NCBI GenBank assembly: GCA_009773005.1
Contig: WOUT01000010.1
Location: 1 to 64,000, forward strand
DNA from: Chloroflexota bacterium
GTDB taxonomy: Bacteria; Chloroflexota; Anaerolineae; Anaerolineales; Anaerolineaceae
Direction of reading: 5' to 3'
DNA length: 64,000 nucleotides
Below the pieces are notes generated by a model, which saw only the letters and a program-made list of their open reading frames with translations, was not told where the DNA came from and searched no databases. The translations under genes and the position numbers were made by a program. Positions 1 to 11,610 of the stretch are shown piece after piece. The first letter of the stretch is position 1. Every line of letters begins with the position of its first letter.

Positions 1-75
1 CCTAATTATATAGAACATTTGTTCATTGTCAAGACTTGGCCAGCTTTTGTTGGCCAGCTTTACAGCGAAAGAGCC

Positions 76-1583
76 TCAGTTTGTAAAATATTTTTGGACT
101 AAAGTAATAAAGGGTTCGGAAGGAACAGGCATGAAGATGCTTAAAAAGTCGTCTCTATTTGCAATTTGATGCCTATATGCATTTTGGTAAAGTTTTAAAT
201 TGGTGAAAAAAGCTTCATCGCCAAGAAGCTGCCTGACCTCGTGCAAGAACATAGCTCCACGAAGATAAACCGCATTAATATAAGTCCTGAGATTCGATTG
301 ATCATATATGGTCATTCCCAAATTTCCTTCTGGTTTATAGGTCGCAACCCGATACTCCCACCACCAATCGGTCAATTCCGGGTGAAATGCTTCTAGATAA
401 AGGTATTCGCTATAAGTTGCGAGAGATTCATCCAGCCAAGGCTCGAGGGCTTGATCGTTTCCTGTAATTCCATACCACCATTGATGTGCGGTCTCATGTA
501 CAGATAGCAGTGTCAGGTAATTTTTCAATGACTTTGAAAACGTTTTGAAATAATCTTGGCTTAGAAAATAGAGACCATCATATTCCATTCCATCCGGAAA
601 ATCACTCTCGACGATTGTCATGGTACCGTGCGGATAAGATACGCCAAACAAGTCTGAAAAAAGAAGGATGGCGTTTCCGGTAATTTCAATTGCTGCCCAA
701 CCGCTATCTTCATCTTCTTTAAAATATACCCTTGAATGACCGTGTCGCCAAATTGTTTTGATAGAATCTTGTACTCATCACTTATAGAAAGGCTGATATT
801 CCTGGCGTCATACACAGACACCTGGTAATTATTCAAATTAGGTACAACCGTTGCGTTGGCTGCAATGATTAGGTCTTCGGGTCCTTGAACAATAAGAACA
901 AGGTCAAAATTAGCTCGGTTATAGACCAGATATTCGCCGATCTTGGCTGGCTGATGGATCATCCAAACTTCCTCTTCTGTATATGGCGGGAAAAACGGAT
1001 ACCAATCCGAGAGGTTCGTTTGTTTGGCGGTATATCCTAATACCCCCTGCGTGGGAGGAAGGTTAAGGCGATATTGAATATTCAGATCTATGAAATCGCC
1101 CGTAGGCAGAGGATCTTCAAGTTCAATTGTCAATACAATTCCGTCGAGCAGAATTTCCTTCAGAGTGGATTTACCAGTCAGCTTAATGGATTCCAATTGA
1201 AATACACCGGTATTCTGGTTGGGGGGTACGACCATTTTTAGCTCTGGTAAATTCATACTTGAATTGTTCCAATATCGCACGGTTTGATCGACTTTGACTT
1301 GATGCTTGATATAATCAACTATTGTTATAAACGAGTAGCCGGTCAATCTCTTTTCTTGACCCCCGATATTTTTTATTGGTTCGTATGTTGGGGTTAATGT
1401 CGGCGCTTCTGATGAATTGTTCGTGGAATATACTGCCTGTGGCGTTTCTTGTGTAGCAGTCTGGGTCACAATTGGTGTCTTGTTCGTTGGCGGAAGAGTG
1501 CAACCACCGTTTGTTAAAAAAAGAAAAAGAACAAATACCATCAAGGCTACGCGCAGTTGCAGTTTTTCATTGTTCTGTTTCAT
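76..1583 (-). pseudogene. M1-family zinc aminopeptidase lipoprotein, frameshifted
   Basis: The gene is split across two reading frames. The upstream part (from ATG 1583) has a lipoprotein signal (hydrophobic stretch then LTNGGC) and the beta-rich N-terminal M1 domain. The downstream part carries the GMEY substrate motif, the zinc site HETAH followed by WWYG, and the third ligand Glu in DESLATYSEY. The frames join at the run 718-724 (tttaaaa): adding one base there makes the protein read FKEDEDSGWAAIEITGN into the downstream frame without interruption, giving about 500 residues. It would be an extracytoplasmic, membrane-anchored aminopeptidase. A one-base loss in a short homopolymer could be a sequencing error or a recent mutation. 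ATG 1583 is preferred over TTG 1586 because AAGGTAC lies upstream of it. It is divergent from dus, with about 40 bases between them. Confidence 0.85.
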
Positions 1584-1625
1584 CAATCGAGTACCTTATG
1601 GATATTGTAAATTCTTATTTCATCA

Positions 1626-2594
1626 ATGATTAATCATACCTCACCCTCATTTTTTATTGGTAATATCCCCATCACCGGTAGACTGATCCTTGCCCCCATG
1701 GATGGGTACACCGATTCCCCTTTCCGTTCTATTGCACGAAAATTCGGTTCTTCGTATTGCGTCTCGGAATTCATCAATGGCATCGATATCGCTCACGGTC
1801 ATCCACACTTATCCAACAAACTAACATTTTCAGATTGTGAGCGCCCTTTTGCGTTTCAAATTTTTGACGATTCTCCAGACCGCATGTTGAATGCCGCCAG
1901 AATTTTGCAGAGACGGGTTCCTGACTTTATTGATCTCAACATGGGTTGCTCGGCGCGAAATGTTTCAAATCGGGGAGCCGGTGCCGGTTTGCTAAAAGAC
2001 CCCAAAAAAATTGGTCGAATTGTTGAAAGCATCGTCAAAGCGCTTGACATCCCGATCACAGCCAAGATCAGATTAGGTTGGGACGAAACCACTTTAAATT
2101 ATATAGAAGTGTCGCGAATCCTTCAGGAAAGCGGCGCAAGTCTGATTTCTGTTCACGCTCGTACCCGCAGACAGGAATATTCAGGGTCAGCCAATTGGTC
2201 AGCGATAGGTGAAATAAAAAACTCGGTCCACATTCCTGTTATCGGAAATGGCGATGTGAAAAGCGTCGAAGATGCCAAACATATGATGTCTCAAACCGGC
2301 TGCGATGCGGTGATGATTGGCAGGGCCGCCATAGGGAACCCCTGGATTTTTGCTGGAACACAACGCGATGAACAAACTGAAGAGGAACGATTTCGTGTGC
2401 TCCAGGAACATGTAGACGCAATGGTCAATGAGTATGGGTCAAAAATTGGGGTAGTCCTGTTTCGAAAGCATCTCACCCGTTATTTATCAGGTTATCTGGT
2501 TACCTCGGAAATCCGGCAAGAAATCTATTCGATTGAAGATCGAGAACAATTACTGGATAATGTTAGGTACCGTCTTTCATTAACAAAACTATAA
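1626..2594 (+). CDS. dus: tRNA-dihydrouridine synthase
   Basis: This is a flavoenzyme that reduces specific uridines in the tRNA D-loop with NADPH. The 322 residues match the family length. Visible motifs are the N-terminal LAPMDGYTDSPFR segment, DLNMGCSARNVSNRGAGAGL with the presumed catalytic Cys at about residue 108, the TAKIRLGW strand, the SVHARTRRQEYSG loop and the phosphate-binding IGNGDV and MIGRAAIGNPWIF motifs. Overall it is closest to the DusB-like branch, but the exact subfamily was not determined. It is followed 15 bases later by the PAS gene and then the DUF952 gene, so the three probably share a transcript. Confidence 0.93.
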   Translation: MINHTSPSFFIGNIPITGRLILAPMDGYTDSPFRSIARKFGSSYCVSEFINGIDIAHGHPHLSNKLTFSDCERPFAFQIFDDSPDRMLNAARILQRRVPDFIDLNMGCSARNVSNRGAGAGLLKDPKKIGRIVESIVKALDIPITAKIRLGWDETTLNYIEVSRILQESGASLISVHARTRRQEYSGSANWSAIGEIKNSVHIPVIGNGDVKSVEDAKHMMSQTGCDAVMIGRAAIGNPWIFAGTQRDEQTEEERFRVLQEHVDAMVNEYGSKIGVVLFRKHLTRYLSGYLVTSEIRQEIYSIEDREQLLDNVRYRLSLTKL

Positions 2595-2609
2595 ATTAAG
2601 GAGAATTCA

Positions 2610-2951
2610 GTGGATAAATTGAATTGGATAAACGAAGTCCCTTTTGCAATCACAGTTTGTGATAAAGAAGGCATTATTCTTGAAATGAATGAAAAGTCAG
2701 CCTTAACTTTTGCAAAAGATGGTGGTATGAAACTTCTAAATACATCCATGTTGGAATGCCACCCCGAACAGGCACGCATGAAAATATTGGAAATGCTCGC
2801 ATCCGAATCTGTGAATGTTTACACGATCGAAAAAAACGGGATCAAGAAATTGATCTACCAATGCCCATGGTACGACAACGGACATTATGGAGGCTTGGTC
2901 GAGCTATCCCTTGAAATCCCAATAGATATGCCTCATTTCGTAAGAGGTTAA
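2610..2951 (+). CDS. Small single-PAS-domain protein
   Basis: This 113-residue protein consists of essentially one PAS-like fold. It opens with the typical PF-A-I-TVCDKEGIILEMNEKSA signature (a strand, a D-x-x-G turn, then the N-E-K helix) and closes with a beta sheet ending in GGLVELSLEIP. No kinase, cyclase or DNA-binding domain is attached, and there are no membrane segments. The start is GTG at 2610, with AAGGAG seven bases upstream. It lies between dus and a DUF952 gene. It could be a free-standing sensor or adaptor; the ligand is unknown. Confidence 0.75.
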   Translation: MDKLNWINEVPFAITVCDKEGIILEMNEKSALTFAKDGGMKLLNTSMLECHPEQARMKILEMLASESVNVYTIEKNGIKKLIYQCPWYDNGHYGGLVELSLEIPIDMPHFVRG

Positions 2952-2952
2952 A

Positions 2953-3309
2953 GTGATCTACCATATTACAACTCATTCTTTTTGGGAAAAAGCAATCCAG
3001 ACGAGTTTTTACCTGCCTGAGGATTTCAAAAAGGAAGGGTTTATTCACTGTTCGAGTAAGGATCAGATCATCAGAGTGGCAAACCGATTCTATCGTGGAC
3101 AATCTGATTTGGTCTTACTCGCCATCGACCCCGAGAAAGTCAACGCAGAAATTGTTTATGAAAATCTTGAACGCGGTGAAGAATTCTTCCCGCATATTTA
3201 CGGTCGCCTGGATGTCACTGCTGTTGAAGGCTTAGCCGTTCTAACGATAGATGCATCCGGAAGTTTTGGGTTTCCAAAGGTCTGGTCTAAACCTTCTTCT
3301 TCTCAATGA
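2953..3309 (+). CDS. DUF952 family protein
   Basis: The protein has 118 residues, the usual size of DUF952 proteins. Family marks are the opening IYHIT, the segment EGFIHCSS in the first third, and the late block FPHIYGRLDVTAV. The biochemical function is unknown. The fold is thought to be related to ADP-ribosyl-type domains, but no activity can be read from this sequence. The start is GTG at 2953, one base after the preceding stop codon, so translation is probably coupled to the PAS gene. Confidence 0.85.
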   Translation: MIYHITTHSFWEKAIQTSFYLPEDFKKEGFIHCSSKDQIIRVANRFYRGQSDLVLLAIDPEKVNAEIVYENLERGEEFFPHIYGRLDVTAVEGLAVLTIDASGSFGFPKVWSKPSSSQ

Positions 3310-3378
3310 ATCCATGTATGCATAATTCAGTATTAATAATAGTATTCCGATGCTTAAAATCTAATTGTGAGGTAAAAG

Positions 3379-3633
3379 ATGGATCAAGAAAATGTGAAAT
3401 ATGAAGAATTCCGGGTCGATGGCGAAGCATTAATCACAAAGATCAAGGAAATTATTCACGAAGGCAATGTCAGACGAATCATCATCAAGGATGACAGGGG
3501 AACAACCTATATCGAAGTTCCTTTGACATTTGGTGTAGTAGGAGCTCTTCTCCTTCCTGTCTGGGCTGCCATTGGAGCAATTGCTGCGCTTGCAGCCAAC
3601 TTTACAATCGTCGTCGAAAAGACAGATAGATAA
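3379..3633 (+). CDS. DUF4342 small membrane protein
   Basis: This 84-residue protein has a charged N-terminal half (KYEEFRVDGEALITKIKEII, then NVRRIIIKDD) followed by a Gly/Ala/Leu-rich hydrophobic segment at about residues 48-75. This is the DUF4342 layout, and these proteins often occur alone. The N-terminal part resembles a small helical nucleic-acid or ubiquitin-associated type domain in other family members. The function is unknown. GAGGTAAAAG precedes the ATG. The gene stands apart from its neighbours, followed by tRNA-Arg. Confidence 0.8.
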   Translation: MDQENVKYEEFRVDGEALITKIKEIIHEGNVRRIIIKDDRGTTYIEVPLTFGVVGALLLPVWAAIGAIAALAANFTIVVEKTDR

Positions 3634-3676
3634 ATTAGACGAGAACCGTTCTTTGTCTGGTAAAATTAGAAGGTTC

Positions 3677-3748
3677 GTCCCTGTAGCGCAATGGATAGCG
3701 TACCGGCCTCCGAAGCCGTAGGTGAGGGTTCGAGTCCCTCCAGGGACA
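3677..3748 (+). tRNA. tRNA-Arg (CCG)
   Basis: A full cloverleaf is visible. The 7 bp acceptor stem pairs gtccctg with cagggac, the anticodon loop ctccgaa gives anticodon CCG (codon CGG), and the T-arm contains ggttcgagtcc. The discriminator is A, and no CCA is encoded. Confidence 0.95.
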
Positions 3749-3861
3749 TTACGGGCTCCCGTTTCTGGGGGTCTTTTCTTATAAACTTCTAATTTTTTGT
3801 TAATTCCTTATCGATTTCAGACTGTTAAAATAAGTTTGATTTATGAATACAAGGAGAAAAA

Positions 3862-4566
3862 ATGTATTTAGGTGGATATGGATTGTATATTCTTTTTAGT
3901 CTACCCGCGTTATTGTTTGGGTTGTGGGCGCAGTTAAAAGTAAAATCAGCATTTGCCAGGTACTCAAAAGTAGGTACAACCACAGGTTTAACTGGCGCAG
4001 AGGTTGCCCGCAGAATGCTTGACCAAAATGGACTCAACGGGATCAATATCGGAGAAACCAGGGGAGCATTAAGCGACCATTATGATCCGGCTTCTAAAAC
4101 TCTCCGTCTTAGCTCAGGTGTTTTTCACAGTTCAAGTGTGGCGGCGGCTGGTGTTGCCGCGCACGAGAGTGGACACGCAATTCAGGATCTGGAAAAATAC
4201 AGCCCCCTCAAGATTAGATCCATAATGGTTCCGACCGTGCAACTCGGCAGTTGGTTAGGACCGATTGTTTTTATGATCGGTATGTTCATGGCTTCTCAAA
4301 CAGGAACTACCATCGCCTGGATAGGTCTATTTTTATTTTCCGCCACAGCCATCTTTGCATTGATCACACTTCCAGTCGAGATTGACGCAAGCAATCGCGC
4401 AAAAGCGTGGTTATCCGATTCAGGGATTATCTATTCAAGTGAGGTCGTTGGAATTAACAAAGTCCTTGATGCGGCTGCACTCACCTATATTGCTGGAGCA
4501 GTTCAAGCGATAACTACTGTCCTCTATTATGCATTTCTCCTGACAGGTCGATCAAGAAGGGACTAA
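3862..4566 (+). CDS. YugP-type membrane zinc metallopeptidase
   Basis: The protein has 234 residues. An N-terminal membrane segment (residues 5-24) is followed by the zinc-binding motif HESGH at about residues 101-105, inside the typical VAAHESGHAIQ context. Two or three further membrane segments follow (GPIVFMIGMFMA, TIAWIGLFLFSATAIFALI and AITTVLYYAFLL). The conserved VEIDASNRA block after the zinc site is also present. The family is a neutral zinc metallopeptidase of unknown physiological substrate. It is preceded by a good ribosome site (AAGGAGAAAAA) and followed by a terminator shared with the convergent MreB-like gene. Confidence 0.92.
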   Translation: MYLGGYGLYILFSLPALLFGLWAQLKVKSAFARYSKVGTTTGLTGAEVARRMLDQNGLNGINIGETRGALSDHYDPASKTLRLSSGVFHSSSVAAAGVAAHESGHAIQDLEKYSPLKIRSIMVPTVQLGSWLGPIVFMIGMFMASQTGTTIAWIGLFLFSATAIFALITLPVEIDASNRAKAWLSDSGIIYSSEVVGINKVLDAAALTYIAGAVQAITTVLYYAFLLTGRSRRD

Positions 4567-4577
4567 CATCCAAAATG

Positions 4578-4617
4578 AAAAGAGACCTGCGAAACAATTC
4601 GTAAGTCTCTTTTTTTT
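4578..4617. terminator. Bidirectional intrinsic terminator
   Basis: The stem pairs aaaagagac with gtctctttt around an 18-base loop and is flanked by A and T runs. It sits between the convergent YugP-type and MreB-like genes and slightly overlaps the end of the latter. Confidence 0.8.
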
Positions 4618-5623
4618 AACTGTTTGCAAGACTTCGTCTCAGAGAATCCTTCATTTCCAAGGCTTTTACGGCTCCTTCAGCAGTACATGTTAAAGGATTG
4701 TCAACCATATAAACGGGTATACCAATGGAACGGGTTAGAAATTTATCCATTCCCCTCAGTAATGATCCCCCACCGCACATCGCAGCGCCACGGTCGATAA
4801 TGTCAGAAACGAGTTCAGGAGGAGTTTTTTCAAGCACTTTTTTAATCACCTTGACCAAATCCGCTAAAGGTTCCTGAACCGCTTCAACAATATCATCCGT
4901 AGTCAAAACGACCGGTCTCGGAAGACTGGTTACCTGGTCTTGTCCTTGCACTTCCAATGAGAGTTGTTGATCTTGTGGAATTGCCGCCCCAATCTTAATT
5001 TTCACTTGTTCTGCAGTCGGTTGCCCGATGATAACTCCAAATCGTTTGCGTACATAATTAACAATGGCTTCATCAAGTTCAATTCCACCAGTTCTCGCTG
5101 AATCGCCAGATACTATGCCATTCAAGCTGATAATTGCCATTTGATTGACCCCACCGCCAAGGCAAATCACCATATTACCTGATGGCGTAGCAATTGGCAG
5201 GTCCACCCCAAGCGCAGCAGCGAGGGGTTGCGGCACCAGATAGACTTCCCGGCTACCTGCGCCAATTCCAGCTTCATGAACAGCTCGCCCCTCAACGCTA
5301 GTTACACCAAAAGGTACCGTAATCATCATCCGTGGGCGAAATATTCGCATAGGGCCACATACTTTTTTGGTTAAATACCCAAGCAGGGTTTCAGTTACCT
5401 CATATTCAGCAATTACACCATGACGGAGTGGCCTAACCACTTCGATTGAATCAGGAACACGTCCTTCCATATCTTTGGCGGCTTGTCCCCATTCAACCAT
5501 TTTATCTTCGTCAATGACAATCGCCACCACAGTAGGTTCTTGCAAAAGAATCTGAGTTCCTTCGGCAAATATAATATTTGTCGTCCCAAGGTCAATTCCT
5601 AAATCCCGGGTTAAACCTGGCAT
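4616..5623 (-). CDS. MreB/actin-like protein with degenerate ATPase site
   Basis: The 335 residues align along their whole length with MreB: the phosphate-1 loop GIDLGTTN, VRPLRHGVI, the C-terminal GGGSLLRG adenosine loop, and DNPLTCTAEGA. The catalytic positions are changed, however. The usual EEP-AAA-G is PQPLAAALG here, and the phosphate-2 loop DIGGGTTE is CLGGGVNQ (about residues 154-161). Both the acidic Glu and Asp used for ATP hydrolysis in MreB are therefore missing. The gene follows atpC by 13 bases and is probably in the ATPase operon. A normal MreB lies at 41668-42732, so this is a second, possibly non-hydrolysing filament partner. AAGGAT precedes the ATG. Confidence 0.85.
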   Translation of the reverse strand: MPGLTRDLGIDLGTTNIIFAEGTQILLQEPTVVAIVIDEDKMVEWGQAAKDMEGRVPDSIEVVRPLRHGVIAEYEVTETLLGYLTKKVCGPMRIFRPRMMITVPFGVTSVEGRAVHEAGIGAGSREVYLVPQPLAAALGVDLPIATPSGNMVICLGGGVNQMAIISLNGIVSGDSARTGGIELDEAIVNYVRKRFGVIIGQPTAEQVKIKIGAAIPQDQQLSLEVQGQDQVTSLPRPVVLTTDDIVEAVQEPLADLVKVIKKVLEKTPPELVSDIIDRGAAMCGGGSLLRGMDKFLTRSIGIPVYMVDNPLTCTAEGAVKALEMKDSLRRSLANS

Positions 5624-5636
5624 ATTCTATACATCC

Positions 5637-6071
5637 TTAAATCAGATCTTTATTTTTAAAATCGGCACGATATTTCTTAACTGCCTGCAAACGAAGATTA
5701 GATTTTTTCAGTGCAGACATCATAAGCATATAGCGGTCTTTATCTTCTGTCATCATTTCTTTGAGACGTTCTTCAGCTTTTTGTCGCGCAAGCATCGCGC
5801 GTTGAACGTCGATTTCTTCAACATTTTCAGCCGCATCAGCCAATACAGTAACTTGATCTGGTTGAACTTCAGCAACTCCTCCAGCAACGGTGAAGTGTTC
5901 TTCGTTTCCACCAGCTTTCACCGTGATAATTCCAAAGTTAAGGACGCTTAACACTGGAGAATGGTGAGGTAATATTCCCATCTGCCCGGCTGCCCCAGGC
6001 AAGACAACCATATCTACATCTCCCTGATATACAATGCGGTCTTGAGAAACGATCTCACATCTAATGGTCAT
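5637..6071 (-). CDS. atpC: F1-ATPase epsilon subunit
   Basis: The 144 residues show the epsilon beta-sandwich (IVYQGDVDMVVLPGAAGQMGILPHHSPVLS) followed by the two-helix C-terminal hairpin, rich in Lys, Arg and Glu. It forms the rotor foot of the F1 sector with gamma and can inhibit ATP hydrolysis. It begins eight bases after atpD and is the last canonical ATPase gene of the operon. Confidence 0.95.
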   Translation of the reverse strand: MTIRCEIVSQDRIVYQGDVDMVVLPGAAGQMGILPHHSPVLSVLNFGIITVKAGGNEEHFTVAGGVAEVQPDQVTVLADAAENVEEIDVQRAMLARQKAEERLKEMMTEDKDRYMLMMSALKKSNLRLQAVKKYRADFKNKDLI

Positions 6072-6079
6072 CTACTACC

Positions 6080-8391
<2,312 letters not shown>

Positions 8392-8413
8392 GTATTATTA
8401 TCCGTTTAGAAGA

Positions 8414-10075
8414 TTAATTCCAAGAAGCAGTAAATAACTCCATTGCTTCTTTTAATTGAGTTTCAGTTTCAGGGTTGATCTTCTTCTCTCGAAAAATTGA
8501 TTTTTCAACATCCGGGTACGATGTCTCAAAGAATCGCAATAGATCAGTCTGCCAGATCTTAATTTTTTCCAATGGAACTGAGTCAGCAAAACCGTTTATT
8601 CCGGCATAAAGAACCAACACCTGATTCTCTAGTGTGACTGGTTCATACTGCGGCTGTTTTAATATTTCCTGCAACCGCAGACCGCGGTTTAATTGTCCAA
8701 GAGTGGCTTTGTCCAAATCCGAGCCGAATTGTGCAAAAGCCGCCAATTCGCGGAAGTTCGCCATGTCCAGTCTTAAACGACCCGCTACTTGTTTCATTGC
8801 CTTTGTTTGAGCGGCTCCACCAACACGAGAAACCGAGATGCCCACATTCACTGCTGGTCGAATACCGGCATTAAACAGGCTGCCTTCCAGGTAAATCTGA
8901 CCATCTGTGATCGATATCACGTTTGTAGGAATGTATGCAGAAACATCGCCCAATAAAGTTTCGATGATTGGTAAAGCCGTGAGAGTTCCTCCGCTGCCAT
9001 GAACCTTCACGATCTTTTTCTTGTCTTTGTCCGGTAAGGTTTTCAACTTTTCATGTGCGTAGTGCATCGACATTGGTCCGCCAAAAATCTCTTCTGCTTT
9101 TAAATTTTTACGTTCAATTGTGTGTTTATCGAAATCTGTTGGAACAATTGCATACTCATTCGCCATATTAGCTGCTCTCTCCAACAAACGAGAATGCAGA
9201 TAAAATACATCACCCGGATAAGCTTCGCGACCCGGGGGGCGCCGCAGCAAGAGTGAAAGCTGACGGTAAGCCCAGGCGTGTTTTGAAAGATCATCATAAA
9301 CGACGAGCGCATCAAACCCTCGCTGCATAAAATCTTCTCCAATCGCGCATCCGGCATACGGTGCAATATATAACATCGCTGCAGCTTCGTCGGCTGAAGC
9401 TGAGACGACTATTGTATGCTCCATTGCTCCGTAATGTTCAAGCAGCGCAACCGTTCGTGCAACTGCTGCTTTTTTCTGACCGATTGCCACATAGATACAA
9501 ATCAAGTCCTTGTCTTTTTGATTGATGATCGTATCAATCGCAATCGCGGTTTTCCCGGTCTGGCGGTCTCCAATGATCAATTCACGCTGTCCTCGTCCTA
9601 CAGGAATCATTGCATCTATGGACTTAATCCCGGTTTGGACAGGAGTGTCTACGTCTCTTCGTTCAATCACTCCTGGGGCAATTCGCTCAAGGGGTTGAAA
9701 GCGAGAGGTTTTAATCTCACCCTTTCCATCGATCGGTTCACCGAGTGCATTAACGACTCGACCGATCAGCCTTTCTCCTACCGGAACAGACGCGATACGT
9801 CCCGTTGTTTCAACTTTCATTCCCTCGTAAACAGAGGAATAATCTCCCAATATAATAATTCCGACTCGGTTCTTTTCCAGGTTGAATGCAATTCCCATTG
9901 TTCCGTTTTCAAATTGAACCAACTCCTGGGATCGGACACCTGTTAAACCGTCAACTTGTGCAATACCATCGCCAGCTTCAAATACTATGCCTATATTTCG
10001 CACTTGATAATGCATTTCAAATGAATCGATCCGATTGGTCAAACCTTCGGTATATTGTTTAAGAGATTCTGCCAT
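8414..10075 (-). CDS. atpA: F1-ATPase alpha subunit with internal insertion
   Basis: This is the non-catalytic nucleotide-binding subunit. The P-loop GDRQTGKT is at residues 169-176, and [29 protein letters not shown] and [15 protein letters not shown] are canonical. At 553 residues it is about 40-50 longer than usual. The excess is a Lys/Glu-rich insertion at about residues 309-358, between the [10 protein letters not shown] helix and the [11 protein letters not shown] strand. The start has GGAGGATTA directly upstream. No atpH, atpF, atpE or atpB precedes it: the next gene upstream is ruvA. Confidence 0.96.
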   Translation of the reverse strand: MAESLKQYTEGLTNRIDSFEMHYQVRNIGIVFEAGDGIAQVDGLTGVRSQELVQFENGTMGIAFNLEKNRVGIIILGDYSSVYEGMKVETTGRIASVPVGERLIGRVVNALGEPIDGKGEIKTSRFQPLERIAPGVIERRDVDTPVQTGIKSIDAMIPVGRGQRELIIGDRQTGKTAIAIDTIINQKDKDLICIYVAIGQKKAAVARTVALLEHYGAMEHTIVVSASADEAAAMLYIAPYAGCAIGEDFMQRGFDALVVYDDLSKHAWAYRQLSLLLRRPPGREAYPGDVFYLHSRLLERAANMANEYAIVPTDFDKHTIERKNLKAEEIFGGPMSMHYAHEKLKTLPDKDKKKIVKVHGSGGTLTALPIIETLLGDVSAYIPTNVISITDGQIYLEGSLFNAGIRPAVNVGISVSRVGGAAQTKAMKQVAGRLRLDMANFRELAAFAQFGSDLDKATLGQLNRGLRLQEILKQPQYEPVTLENQVLVLYAGINGFADSVPLEKIKIWQTDLLRFFETSYPDVEKSIFREKKINPETETQLKEAMELFTASWN

Positions 10076-10223
10076 TAATCCTCCGGAGCAGTTTTTTTCT
10101 TTTTCACAAGACAGATACCAATTTTACATCATTACTTGGCTAAAACACGAAACCTACTTCACATGCATTTCTCAGCATCCAATATTGCCTGAGCAGCAAG
10201 ATTTTTGTCATGTTTACTTGCAA

Positions 10224-10796
10224 TCATGAAAAATATTGCAATGCCAATCTGATCCTTGTCTCCAAATCGTGGTCTGCGTCTTTGGGGATCATTTGGATCG
10301 CTGCCTGGGCTTCAACGATACTATACCCAAGACTTGTTAATGCAGCGATTACATCCGCATCTATATCTTTAATATATGTTGTCGGCGAAAACGGACCTTT
10401 CTTAACTTTCCCTTGAAGTTGAAGAATTATGCTCTGCGCAGTTTTCTTCCCAACACCTGTTACGCGGCTGAATATTTCGGATTGCTCCTGGATAACAGCA
10501 TTCGCAATCATTTCCATCGAGAGTGTCGAAATAATGGCTAGCGCAGTACGAGGTCCAACTCCATTGGCTCCCAAGAGCATGGTAAACATATCTCTTTCTT
10601 CAACTGTTTCAAAGCCATAAAGGACTAGTGCGTCTTCTCTCACTACGAGGTATGTATGAAGAGCGAGAATTTTATGGGGCTCGACATTCTTGCAGACGAG
10701 GGTTGGAACAAAAACTCGAAATCCCATTCCTCCAGTCGTAATAATCAGACTGTCTTCAAGCACTTGAGAAACGTTACCTTCAATTGAAGCAATCAT
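10224..10796 (-). CDS. ruvA: Holliday junction helicase subunit RuvA
   Basis: RuvA binds Holliday junctions as a tetramer and loads the RuvB motor. The 190 residues show the N-terminal OB fold (MIASIEGNVSQV, then LYGFETVEERDMFTMLL), the two helix-hairpin-helix repeats (GANGVGPRTALAII and VTGVGKKTAQSIILQL), and the C-terminal domain III (AALTSLGYSIVEAQAAI) that contacts RuvB. It lies downstream of ruvC with a methyltransferase gene between them. ruvB is not in the window. Confidence 0.96.
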   Translation of the reverse strand: MIASIEGNVSQVLEDSLIITTGGMGFRVFVPTLVCKNVEPHKILALHTYLVVREDALVLYGFETVEERDMFTMLLGANGVGPRTALAIISTLSMEMIANAVIQEQSEIFSRVTGVGKKTAQSIILQLQGKVKKGPFSPTTYIKDIDADVIAALTSLGYSIVEAQAAIQMIPKDADHDLETRIRLALQYFS

Positions 10797-10808
10797 TTCT
10801 AACTCTTT

Positions 10809-11606
10809 TCAACTAATCTTTCGGTGCTGGTTATAAATCTCATACAAAATTATTGAAGACGCGACTGAAAGGTTAAGTGAGTCGGACTTGCCTTCCATCG
10901 GAATTGCAACGATCGAATGACAAATTTGGGCTAAAGCATCTGGCAACCCTTCACGTTCACTTCCCATGAGTAGAATCAAATTCCTAGGATAATTGAAATT
11001 TTCATAATCGCGTTCCGCTGAATCTGAAGTGCCAACCACAATCACATTTTTTTGCCGCACCCACTTTTCAAATGATATTAAATCCGTTTTAATGATCTTT
11101 TTCGCGAAAATCGCACCCATACTAGCGCGGATTGCAGAGGGATCGAAGGGATCAGTACACTGGTCGATCAGGATGACGCCTTCGCCGCCCATCCCATCCA
11201 ATGTCCGAATGATCGTTCCCAGATTTCCTGGGTCGGACACCTCATAAAGCGCAATCCAGACTCCGCCTAGCGTCCCACTAATTTCCTCAAGAGAATGCCA
11301 ATTTTGCCGTACAATTGCTGCCAATCCTTGTGGACCATCTTTTGTTGATAACGATTCAAATACTTCGGTAGAAACTTCAACCAGAGGAATTCCCTTGCTT
11401 TCAGCATCTTTTACCGCTTTTTTTGCATTTTCGTTTCTTAAGAGTTCCCTGGCAACAATCAAGTCTGTGATATTCTTTGATTCTTCCAATGCCTCAATTA
11501 CGATTCGCGTACCTTCAACTAAGAACATACCGGTTTCGTTACGATATTTTCTATTTTTCAGTTTTCGAAAATATTTAATTTGTGGATTTGCAATACTTGT
11601 GATCAT
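10809..11606 (-). CDS. TrmH/SpoU-family RNA 2'-O-methyltransferase
   Basis: The enzyme is a SAM-dependent ribose methyltransferase with a trefoil-knot fold. An N-terminal substrate-binding domain (MITSIANPQIKYFRKL, then GMFLVEGTRIV) is followed by the three SpoU motifs: SDPGNLGTIIRT, LLMGSEREGLP and SLNLSVASSIILYE. The target could be rRNA or tRNA. The reading frame extends upstream to 11648, inside ruvC. ATG 11606 is preferred because it gives the family N-terminus and leaves four bases after the ruvC stop, with CAGGAAAT upstream. Confidence 0.93.
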   Translation of the reverse strand: MITSIANPQIKYFRKLKNRKYRNETGMFLVEGTRIVIEALEESKNITDLIVARELLRNENAKKAVKDAESKGIPLVEVSTEVFESLSTKDGPQGLAAIVRQNWHSLEEISGTLGGVWIALYEVSDPGNLGTIIRTLDGMGGEGVILIDQCTDPFDPSAIRASMGAIFAKKIIKTDLISFEKWVRQKNVIVVGTSDSAERDYENFNYPRNLILLMGSEREGLPDALAQICHSIVAIPMEGKSDSLNLSVASSIILYEIYNQHRKIS

Positions 11607-11610
11607 CGGT

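Noticed and set aside
15-75. Repeated TGGCCAGC near the window start as a terminator for the M1 gene
   Set aside because: Two 6-base palindromic copies only, with no T run after them; too weak to call.
10076-10223. Promoter or missing atpH gene upstream of atpA
   Set aside because: No open frame of adequate size, and no -10/-35 pair at acceptable spacing; a TAAAAT alone is not enough.
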